A stretch of 20,928 nucleotides of DNA from Candidatus Bathyarchaeota archaeon (lineage in GTDB: Archaea > Thermoproteota > Bathyarchaeia > TCS64), in NCBI GenBank assembly GCA_014730055.1, contig WJIV01000030.1, positions 1-20,928 on the forward strand, written 5' to 3'. The stretch's first letter is position 1. Each line of letters opens with the position of its first letter. A program made the translations under genes and the position numbers. Below the pieces are notes generated by a model. That model made no database searches, was not told where the DNA came from, and saw nothing but the letters and a program-made list of their open reading frames with translations. This document shows, piece by piece, positions 15,062 through 20,928 of the stretch.

Positions 15062-16642
15062 ATGAGCGATATTCAAGAGACCGATGTACTAGTTATTGGT
15101 AGCGGAGGAGCTGGTCTAAGAGCAGGGATAGCCGCAAGGGCGAATGGTTCAGAAGTAACTATAGTATCAAAGTCGCGTTCAGGTTTGAAGACTGCAAGTA
15201 TAGTCACAAATGGCTGGTTTAGAGTTGCTCTAGGGGGATTATCCAAGGAAGAACACTATAAGGCAACTATGGCTGGGGGCAAGGAGCTAAATGACCCTCT
15301 ACTTGTCGAGACGATGGTAAAGTTTGGGCCGGAGAGGGTGAAAGAGCTAGAAGAATATGGCGTAGCTTTACAGATCCACCAGGGCATGGTAAGCTGTGGT
15401 GAAAACCCAGAGGCAAGGGGGCTAGGCTTTATTCAGCCCTTGGTAAAGTACGCTAAAGAAATGGGAATTGAGTATGTCGAGAATTGTTTAATCACTAGCC
15501 TAATAAAAATTGATGACTCCATCGTTGGAGCGGTGGGGTTCACTGATGAGCCTAAGGTCTTCTCAGCGAAGGCAGTTGTCTTAGCTACAGGAGGATGTGG
15601 AGCACTCTATCCAAGAACTGATTGTCCATTAACTCTTACGGGGGATGGTTATGCTCTGGCATATGATGTAGGTGCTGTGCTTAGAGATATGGAGTTTATC
15701 CAGTTTGTACCAGTTGGTTTAGCTGAGCCGGGACAACCTCTATTCGCCATATATGGTGAGCTTGTTGATGAGGGGAGGATACTGAATAATCAGGGGGAGG
15801 ATATTGTAGAGAAATATGGGATTACAGAAAGACCTCTAACAACCATGAGCAGGGATCTTCTTTCGAGGGCTATAATGTTAGAGATATTGGAAGGAAGAGG
15901 AGTTGATGGGTCGTTACTTCTTGACGCAACTGGGCCTCTTAAAGAAAAAGGGTTAGAAAATCTTGTAAACAACTCTGGTCAGAGAAAGGTACTTGAGAAA
16001 ATAGAGGCACTTGAGAAACCTTTCAAGATATCTCCAGTCTGCCACTTTACCATGTCTGGTGTTCATATAGATAAAGACACCGTTACATCGGTGAAAGGAC
16101 TGTTCGCCGCTGGAGAAGTAACCGGAGGCGTACACGGTGCAAATAGAATTGGAGGGAACGCAATGACGGATATAATTGTATTCGGAGCAATAGCCGGTGA
16201 GTCTGCAGCTGATTATGCTACTAAAACTGCCCGAACTGATTTATCTAATCGTGTCTCACATTTTACAGATATATATAAAAAAATACAGAAAGATGGTACA
16301 TATAATCCGGTGATTGATGAATTGAAGAACCTGCTTTGGCAGAAGGTCGGGGTTATTCGAGACGGAGATTCACTTCAAACAGCGATAACAGAGATAAATT
16401 TATTGAGAGATAGTAACATAAAGAACAAGTCAGAGAATCCCACTACATTAAAGAGAATACTTGAGAGTTCAATGGCTCTTCAAACAGCGGAGCTTGTCAC
16501 TATTGGGGCACAGGCAAGAAGAGAAAGTAGAGGAACACACTACAGGAGAGACCATCCGGAACAAGATCAAGATTGGTTACAGCCCATATTCTTACAGAGA
16601 AACTTGGAGGGCACAAAATCCAACAAGGGGCACCGTTTTTAG
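15062..16642 (+). CDS. FrdA/SdhA-type flavoprotein, copy 1
   Basis: A 526-residue FAD-dependent oxidoreductase of the fumarate reductase/succinate dehydrogenase/aspartate oxidase superfamily. FAD-binding IGSGGAGLRA lies near residue 14, and the second FAD segment GLFAAGEVTGGVHGANRIGGNA near 350. Catalytic-type residues kept are Arg in SRDLLSRA, His in CHFTMSG (near 328) and Arg in GANR. The usual QFHPT is QFVPV and the following Thr-Glu is missing. The loop that carries the covalent-FAD His in SdhA has none (KTASIVTNGWF), so FAD is bound non-covalently. ATG 15062 is preferred to the TTG two codons earlier. No iron-sulfur subunit is adjacent. A tandem paralogue follows after 23 nt. Confidence 0.85.
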   Translation: MSDIQETDVLVIGSGGAGLRAGIAARANGSEVTIVSKSRSGLKTASIVTNGWFRVALGGLSKEEHYKATMAGGKELNDPLLVETMVKFGPERVKELEEYGVALQIHQGMVSCGENPEARGLGFIQPLVKYAKEMGIEYVENCLITSLIKIDDSIVGAVGFTDEPKVFSAKAVVLATGGCGALYPRTDCPLTLTGDGYALAYDVGAVLRDMEFIQFVPVGLAEPGQPLFAIYGELVDEGRILNNQGEDIVEKYGITERPLTTMSRDLLSRAIMLEILEGRGVDGSLLLDATGPLKEKGLENLVNNSGQRKVLEKIEALEKPFKISPVCHFTMSGVHIDKDTVTSVKGLFAAGEVTGGVHGANRIGGNAMTDIIVFGAIAGESAADYATKTARTDLSNRVSHFTDIYKKIQKDGTYNPVIDELKNLLWQKVGVIRDGDSLQTAITEINLLRDSNIKNKSENPTTLKRILESSMALQTAELVTIGAQARRESRGTHYRRDHPEQDQDWLQPIFLQRNLEGTKSNKGHRF

Positions 16643-16665
16643 GCTAATCTCCTCATAATAATATC

Positions 16666-18276
16666 ATGGTATCTTTCTATTCATCAGACATCTTAATATT
16701 AGGGACCGGGGGAGCTGGATTAAGGGCCGCTGCTGAAGCACAGGAGAATGGGGCTAATTTATTAGTTGTTTCAAAGGCACCAGCGGGTTATAACAACTGT
16801 ACAATAGTGGCAGGAAGCGGATATCTTGCTGCTGTGGGTGGTATGAGCATAGATGAGCACAGGGAAAGAACTCTTAGCACGGGTAAGGGCATGAATGACC
16901 CAAACCTCGTAGATGTACTTGTAAAGGAAGGTGGTAAAAGGGTACTCGAACTAGAGAAATATGGCTTGATTGTTAATGTGAGACGGGGTGGAATTCATGT
17001 TGGTGGAAGAGATACGAAGCTCGGAGAAGGCATTACATTACCAATGGTGGAGTATCTCAAGAAGAGAAAAGTCGACTTCGTCGAGAACACCATTATAACC
17101 AAACTCCTCAAAAAAGAGGACAGGATCGTAGGAGCCGTCGGATATGATTCAATTAGAAAAGAACCAGCGATATTCCAGTGTAAAGCAATTATATTAGCAA
17201 CAGGAGGAGCAGGTGGGCTTTACAAAAGAACGGACTGCCCCCTAAAAACTACAGGAGATGGTTATGCACTAGCTTACCACGTTGGAGCTAAGCTCAGAGA
17301 TATGGAATTTGTCCAGTTCTTCCCCCTTGCCCTCGCTGAACCCGGGTTACCTAATCTATTAGTAGATGGACCCGTTGTAGAGGAAGGGAAGATAATGAAC
17401 GTTCTGGGAGAAGATATTCCTAAAAAACATCAAGTTACCGAACGCCCTTTCATAGCGAAGAGTCGAGACCTCCTCTCAAGAGCCATGATGAAGGAGATAA
17501 TTCGAGGAGATGGGGTCGATGATGCTGTTCTAATCGATGCGCAAGACGTAATAAAACGGAGTGCACCCGGTACCTCATTCGGTATGGGTAGCTATGAGTT
17601 CTTTGTAGAGACACTTAACGCGGACGAGAGACCCTTCAGAGTAGCCCCTATATGCCATCACACAATGGGAGGGGTCATTACTAACACTGAATGCGAGACA
17701 GATATACCTGGTCTATATGCTGCCGGAGAGGTGGTTGGAGGAGTCCATGGCGCCAACAGGCATGGAGGTAACGCACTTACAGATGTGACAGTTTTTGGGG
17801 CTAGGGCAGGAGAGAGGGCTTCAGAATATGTCAAGAACCTTTCATATGAGCCAGTGGAGGACCTGGCTCAATCCGAACTGGAGAAATATGATAAACTTAG
17901 AGAAAGAGAGACCGGATATACCCCTGAGACTATCATGAATCTTCTAAGGGAAAATATGTGGGAGAACGCTGGTATTATTAGAGACAGTTTCATGCTAGTT
18001 GACGCCTATGAGCGGATCCAAGAGATAAGAACCACAACTAGAAAGATGCTGGCATATCCGGGAAGGCAGATGTTATTTGCTCTAGAGGTCTTTATGGCAC
18101 TTGACGCTTCTGAGATGATTGTAAGGGCTGCAATGGCTCGAAGTGAGAGTAGGGGAGCCCACTTCAGAACAGATCACCCAGAAGAGGATCCTAAGTGGAT
18201 TAAAACTCTGATAATCTCAAAAGATGAGAACGCGATGAAGATTGGTACAGCCCCTATAGGGGAGGCATTCAACTGA
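16666..18276 (+). CDS. FrdA/SdhA-type flavoprotein, copy 2
   Basis: A 536-residue paralogue of the preceding protein, with the same order of motifs: LGTGGAGLRAAAEA near residue 12, TDCPLKTTGDGYALAYHVGA near 190, FVQFFPLALAEPG near 215-227, SRDLLSRAMM, CHHTMGGV, and GLYAAGEVVGGVHGANRHGGNALTD. Like copy 1 it lacks the QFHPT histidine (Phe219) and a covalent-FAD histidine. The two differ in the loop after CHxTM and near residue 300, so they may have different substrates or act as a heterodimer. The C-terminal RAAMARSESRGAHFRTDHPEEDP block is the superfamily's usual arginine-rich end. Last gene of the five-gene run; a perfect 12-bp palindrome CCCCTATAGGGG in its last codons is followed by a T-rich stretch. 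Confidence 0.87.
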   Translation: MVSFYSSDILILGTGGAGLRAAAEAQENGANLLVVSKAPAGYNNCTIVAGSGYLAAVGGMSIDEHRERTLSTGKGMNDPNLVDVLVKEGGKRVLELEKYGLIVNVRRGGIHVGGRDTKLGEGITLPMVEYLKKRKVDFVENTIITKLLKKEDRIVGAVGYDSIRKEPAIFQCKAIILATGGAGGLYKRTDCPLKTTGDGYALAYHVGAKLRDMEFVQFFPLALAEPGLPNLLVDGPVVEEGKIMNVLGEDIPKKHQVTERPFIAKSRDLLSRAMMKEIIRGDGVDDAVLIDAQDVIKRSAPGTSFGMGSYEFFVETLNADERPFRVAPICHHTMGGVITNTECETDIPGLYAAGEVVGGVHGANRHGGNALTDVTVFGARAGERASEYVKNLSYEPVEDLAQSELEKYDKLRERETGYTPETIMNLLRENMWENAGIIRDSFMLVDAYERIQEIRTTTRKMLAYPGRQMLFALEVFMALDASEMIVRAAMARSESRGAHFRTDHPEEDPKWIKTLIISKDENAMKIGTAPIGEAFN

Positions 18277-18298
18277 TACGACTTGGGTTTTATTTTCT
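18251..18298 (+). terminator. Operon-end palindrome and T-rich tract
   Basis: CCCCTATAGGGG (18251-18262) inside the last codons of the second flavoprotein is followed by GGGTTTTATTTTCT at 18285-18298, just after the stop. A hairpin plus oligo-T would end the five-gene transcript before the convergent gene at 18331-18813. Confidence 0.4.
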
Positions 18299-18330
18299 AG
18301 ATAATATAATTAAAGTTTGAGTAAGGATTT

Positions 18331-18813
18331 TTATGCTGGGCTTTTTTTCCCTGTCATTTTGTCCACAGTAATCTCAATTATCCATAGATCTTGGAATTTT
18401 TTAACTGCTTCAATATCAAGGCTTTGCCCTTTTCCGAAACTGTATTTATTACTTATTATTCTGAGAGCCTCAAGCTTCTCCTCGGGGTCCCTCACTATCC
18501 TTGCTTTGCCACTGGCAATTACACTTCGATATTCCCAACTGAATTTACAGGGGTCCTCAGCTTCTATCATCTTACCGCTGTCAACCTCGAAGCAGACTTG
18601 AGCATTATATTGGATGTCTTTTACTTTTTTCCCATCCTTGTGAGTGTGGAGGTATATTTTTCCATCCCTATATGCAAAGTTCATCGGCACAACATACGGA
18701 TTATTACCCACAGAAGTCCCAAGACGCCCCACCTGGTTCTCTAGGAGTATTTCCTCTATCACTACTTTCTCTGAAATTTCCTTCTCCTTTCTTCGCATCT
18801 GTGACATATCCAA
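18331..18813 (-). CDS. Pyridoxamine-phosphate-oxidase-like FMN protein (NimA-type)
   Basis: A 160-residue split-barrel flavoprotein. The N-terminal KVVIEEILLENQVGRLGTSVGNNPYVVPMNFAY is the typical entry of the PNPOx-like/NimA family. It is followed by GKIYLHTHKDGKKVKDI, the FMN-phosphate contact strand, and CFEVDSGK with a conserved Cys. Members use FMN or F420 to reduce small substrates; some confer nitroimidazole resistance, but the real substrate here is unknown. The start is a TTG at 18813, chosen over ATG 18807 because GGTGA lies 6 nt upstream of the TTG. Convergent with the flavoprotein operon. Confidence 0.87.
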   Translation of the reverse strand: MDMSQMRRKEKEISEKVVIEEILLENQVGRLGTSVGNNPYVVPMNFAYRDGKIYLHTHKDGKKVKDIQYNAQVCFEVDSGKMIEAEDPCKFSWEYRSVIASGKARIVRDPEEKLEALRIISNKYSFGKGQSLDIEAVKKFQDLWIIEITVDKMTGKKSPA

Positions 18814-18819
18814 GAGGAT

Positions 18820-18824
18820 TCACC
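18820..18824 (-). promoter_or_regulatory. Ribosome binding site GGTGA deciding a TTG start
   Basis: On the minus strand GGTGA is followed by six bases and then TTG at 18813. The spacing to the ATG two codons later would be 12 nt, so the TTG is the better start. Confidence 0.55.
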
Positions 18825-18887
18825 TTAAAGTTATAGGCTTAACTATGGAAAATAATATGTTTCTCATCCACCGTATATTGGACTGGT

Positions 18888-19097
18888 TTGAAATTTAGGC
18901 TATGGACCTTGATGTACTTTGGATCAGCTCTATGTGCCACCCTCTGTGTGATCCTACTCTGGAGGATTACCGTTACTGGAAACCTATCTTTGGAGCCATT
19001 CATTAGTTTCTTCTTCGTATTTGGAATGCTGTTGTTTACGGGTGGTTACCTATATGAGAACAGGTACAAGAGGGAGCATCCGGAGGAGTTCGGATAA
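18888..19097 (+). CDS. Small two-helix membrane protein
   Basis: A 69-residue protein with two hydrophobic segments (about residues 8-26 and 36-54) and a charged C-terminal tail YENRYKREHPEEFG, so probably an integral membrane protein with the tail in the cytoplasm. I do not recognise the family. The TTG at 18888 lies about 30 nt after a TATA-like AAATAATAT; an ATG at codon 9 (18912) would shorten the first helix. It stands between the PNPOx-like and OsmC genes and may go with either. Confidence 0.5.
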   Translation: MKFRLWTLMYFGSALCATLCVILLWRITVTGNLSLEPFISFFFVFGMLLFTGGYLYENRYKREHPEEFG

Positions 19098-19137
19098 GGC
19101 CTCCTGAAGAATAGCTGTTATATCTAACCCCCTCTCT

Positions 19138-19587
19138 TTGATACTGATTAAATTGAGTAAAGATGAAGAGAAGACCTTCAAGGTCTCTATGGAAAGAAAA
19201 GAAGGATTTCAGTTCTCAGTGGATTTCGGGCTGGATGATGTTGATAACCTACTGATGGATGAGACTGAACCTGTTGGCGATGGTAAAGGCCCTGATGCAT
19301 CTAACATCTTAGCAGCAGCAATGGGTAACTGCCTTACCGCGAGTCTGCTATTCTGCTTGAAGAAAGGACGAGCTGAGGTTGGGGATGTAAGAACCGAGGC
19401 AAAGGGAGTAATGAGGAGGAACGAGGACGGCAGATGGAGAATAGTCGAATTCACCGTTGATATATACCCTGAGATCGATGAGAAATACGAGAGCCAGTTC
19501 AAGAGATGCCTAGATGTATTTGAGGACTATTGTATCGTAAGCCAGAGCATTAGACAGGGCATACCAACAAAGGTCTACATACACTAG
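19138..19587 (+). CDS. OsmC-family protein
   Basis: A 149-residue protein of the OsmC/Ohr fold. The two redox cysteines of the family are present: Cys65 in AMGNCLTASL and Cys132 in DYCIVSQSI. The segment GPDASNILAAAMGNC is the central helix signature. Characterised members reduce organic hydroperoxides with thiol partners; other archaeal ones have unknown roles. Start choice is uncertain: TTG at 19138 or TTG at 19153, both about 20-33 nt after a TATA-like TTATATCT (19118-19125). The convergent TFS-like gene begins its stop 5 nt after this one ends. Confidence 0.88.
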   Translation: MILIKLSKDEEKTFKVSMERKEGFQFSVDFGLDDVDNLLMDETEPVGDGKGPDASNILAAAMGNCLTASLLFCLKKGRAEVGDVRTEAKGVMRRNEDGRWRIVEFTVDIYPEIDEKYESQFKRCLDVFEDYCIVSQSIRQGIPTKVYIH

Positions 19588-19591
19588 ACAT

Positions 19592-19909
19592 TTACCCTTC
19601 TATCCAGGTGTTACCGCACTCGGTACACCTGAATTTACTGACGGATCTATCTGTATTAACACCAGCATGCTCACCGATTGCAACCGTAATTGTCCTATAA
19701 GCTTCAGAGTTACCGCACTTGGGGCAAGTACGTTGAACCCTTATGGCATCCTCAGTACCACTCATGACATATACAGGCTCAGGCTCGTTCTCAGGGCCGG
19801 TCTTTACTTTAATTACATCAGCTCGCTTTGTCCAACCGCATCTGGGGCACTCAAATCCCCCAGTAGTCGCTTGCATGAAGCTATCACATCGGTCACAGAA
19901 CTCTACCAT
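19592..19909 (-). CDS. Transcription factor S-like (TFIIS/RPB9) zinc-ribbon protein lacking the acidic pair
   Basis: A 105-residue protein with two zinc ribbons: FCDRCDSF and FECPRCGW at the N-terminus (about residues 4-26), and RTCPKCGNSEAY plus FRCTECGNTW at the C-terminus (61-101). This is the archaeal TFS layout. TFS proteins stimulate RNA cleavage by backtracked RNA polymerase through an Asp-Glu pair in an RSADE loop. Here the loop reads VAIGEHAGVNTDRS and the pair is missing. The protein may therefore be an RPB9-like subunit or a non-cleaving paralogue like those reported in some archaea. The ATG at 19909 is chosen because GGTGAG ends 5 nt upstream; a longer frame to 19957 exists. Divergent from the integrase. 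Confidence 0.85.
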   Translation of the reverse strand: MVEFCDRCDSFMQATTGGFECPRCGWTKRADVIKVKTGPENEPEPVYVMSGTEDAIRVQRTCPKCGNSEAYRTITVAIGEHAGVNTDRSVSKFRCTECGNTWIEG

Positions 19910-19913
19910 AAGG

Positions 19914-19919
19914 CTCACC
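19914..19919 (-). promoter_or_regulatory. Ribosome binding site GGTGAG deciding the TFS start
   Basis: GGTGAG ends 4 nt before the ATG at 19909 on the minus strand, matching the archaeal anti-Shine-Dalgarno sequence. It selects this Met over the upstream one at 19957, which would add 16 hydrophobic residues unlike any TFS. Confidence 0.6.
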
Positions 19920-19956
19920 TTGAGAATAATATGTATAATATATTGTCCTATAAACA

Positions 19957-19968
19957 TATAAAATGTAC
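19957..19968 (+). promoter_or_regulatory. TATA-like box of the integrase gene
   Basis: ACATATAAAATG lies about 30 nt before the integrase ATG at 19995, consistent with a leaderless message. Several AT-rich boxes here could also serve the divergent TFS-like gene. Confidence 0.4.
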
Positions 19969-19994
19969 AACTATTATATATTTAGTGTCTAAAT

Positions 19995-20928
19995 ATGAGT
20001 GAAACAGTCGAATTTTATCTAAAAAGACTGAAAGACAATACTTCTAGAACCTCAGAGTCAATACTTAACCAATTCTTTGAATACTTAGAAAGTGACGGTA
20101 ACAAGTTCAAGGGTTACACACCTGATCAGCTTATTGAATACCAGCGAGAAAATCGAGGATCTTATGAGATTTTAGACATAGTTCAAGACTGGATAAGAAC
20201 CAAGGATAATCTTAGAAAAAATACGTTGAGTTTATACTATTCGACAGTAAGGGGATTTTTCGCACACAATCGAGTAGGATTTCCACCAGATCCCAGGTAT
20301 AGTATTAAGAACGGTAAACCGAAAGTAAAAGGCGATCTTACAATATCTGATTTAAGAAGGGTAATCGAGGCAAGTAACCCTATGTATAGGGCTTTCTTTA
20401 TGTGCATAGTTCAAGGGATTATGGGTATTCGAGAGGCGATCTATTGGAGTGATAACGGTTTAGAATCTCTTAGAACTCAGCTCGATAATGAGGATTGTCC
20501 GATTAAAATTGAATTTCCTCATGGACGTAAACAGAATAAAAACGAGTTTTATTCTTTCATTGGACATGATGCAATAGCGGAACTTAGGAAATATTTTGAG
20601 GTTCGTGAGGATTCACAGGATTCAATCTTTATCACTAGATGGGATTCGCCTTTATCAATTGGCACAGCTCGACACTATTGGACAAGGAAATTAAAGAGCT
20701 TGGCTTTAATCAAGGAAAAAGATCCAAGTAATTATGAACACCCTACACAGATCAGGTACTCGAAGAACTTACATGAAATTAGGGATTGTATGCGTTCAAG
20801 GTGGAGATTATCAGGGATAGATGTTGAAATTGCAGAGTTCTTTATGGGCCATTCAGACGCATTAGACAGATACGGATATGATAAGAGTCCTTGGCGAAAC
20901 CCTGAATACTTTAGAGCTGAGTACATGA
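19995..20928 (+). CDS. Tyrosine recombinase/integrase, archaeal type, 3' end outside window
   Basis: From ATG 19995 the frame stays open to the window edge, 311 codons without a stop. An N-terminal core-binding region (about residues 1-105) has helical stretches such as ESILNQFFEYLES. The catalytic domain shows Arg146 in GIMGIREAI, Lys179 or Lys182 in HGRKQNKNEF, His260-x2-Arg263 in LHEIRD, His286 in EFFMGHSD and the nucleophile Tyr295 in RYGYDKSP (Tyr293 is a less likely candidate). The HEIRD and GYDKSP versions are typical of archaeal integrases. All catalytic residues are present, so probably active; perhaps 20-30 residues are missing. It cuts and joins DNA at an attachment site, which is not visible here. 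No tRNA gene or direct repeat was found nearby. Confidence 0.88.
   Translation, partial: MSETVEFYLKRLKDNTSRTSESILNQFFEYLESDGNKFKGYTPDQLIEYQRENRGSYEILDIVQDWIRTKDNLRKNTLSLYYSTVRGFFAHNRVGFPPDPRYSIKNGKPKVKGDLTISDLRRVIEASNPMYRAFFMCIVQGIMGIREAIYWSDNGLESLRTQLDNEDCPIKIEFPHGRKQNKNEFYSFIGHDAIAELRKYFEVREDSQDSIFITRWDSPLSIGTARHYWTRKLKSLALIKEKDPSNYEHPTQIRYSKNLHEIRDCMRSRWRLSGIDVEIAEFFMGHSDALDRYGYDKSPWRNPEYFRAEYM

Noticed and set aside
16461..16658. Possible frameshift at the end of flavoprotein copy 1, continuing in an overlapping frame
   Set aside because: The in-frame C-terminus aligns acceptably with copy 2 in length, and the alternative frame gives no better family match.
18391..18898. Plus-strand frames opposite the PNPOx-like gene (18391-18744 and 18644-18898)
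   Set aside because: They are antisense to a gene with clear family motifs and a good ribosome binding site; their translations look random.
1..20928. CRISPR array, insertion sequence or transposase
   Set aside because: No regularly spaced repeats and no transposase-like protein were seen on either strand; the integrase is the only mobility gene.

Overview
The window reads as AT-rich archaeal chromosome. The support is: a transcription factor S (TFIIS/RPB9-like) gene; TATA-like boxes about 24-30 nt upstream of many starts, often with no leader; several TTG and GTG starts; GGTGA-type ribosome binding sites where leaders exist; and an archaeal-type tyrosine recombinase at the right edge. The lineage cannot be named from this sequence alone; an anaerobic member of the Thermoproteota or a related group is a guess based on the gene content. 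No rRNA, tRNA or CRISPR array was recognised.

Layout. (1) 1-2196: a cut-off Cys-rich gene (-) shares a divergent TATA region with a winged-helix regulator, which leads a three-gene operon with a DrrA/DrrB-type ABC exporter. (2) 2197-5097: a long gap, then an arsenic-type island. It holds an arsC-like arsenate reductase broken by one in-frame TAA, an ArsP-like permease (-), an ArsR repressor with a CxC metal site (+) and a CxxC redox protein (-). The same 18-bp sequence lies, in inverted orientation, in front of the permease/arsR pair and over the promoter of the redox gene, so it is a good operator candidate. (3) 5142-10269: mostly membrane transport, with a half-size and a full-size EamA/DMT transporter, a VIT1/CCC1-like protein with no ordinary start codon and an MFS transporter. 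Among them are a YhaM-like HD protein, a metallo-beta-lactamase-fold protein and a possible small RNA or micropeptide near 6457-6555. (4) 10359-12251: three small genes (two unrecognised, one winged helix) and a SAM methyltransferase. (5) 12392-18276: five closely spaced genes on one strand, encoding an alkaline-phosphatase-fold hydrolase, a LarA/DUF2088-like protein, a Cys-rich ATC-hydrolase-like protein and two tandem FrdA/SdhA-type flavoproteins. (6) 18331-20928: a NimA/PNPOx-like flavoprotein, a small membrane protein, an OsmC-family protein, a TFS-like factor without the catalytic acidic pair, and an integrase running off the edge.

How the genes may work together. The ars-type genes look like one ArsR regulon: a metal(loid) permease, a thiol redox partner and a now defective reductase. 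The five-gene operon is the best candidate for an undescribed pathway. Its two flavoproteins keep the FAD site and several fumarate-reductase catalytic residues, but both have lost the QFHPT histidine and the following Thr-Glu that grip the dicarboxylate, and no iron-sulfur or membrane subunit is nearby. A soluble reductase or dehydrogenase pair acting on a different substrate, alongside a LarA-like enzyme, is a reasonable inference but not shown. PNPOx-like, OsmC and MBL proteins fit redox and detoxification housekeeping. The integrase suggests that an integrated element or its scar lies to the right.
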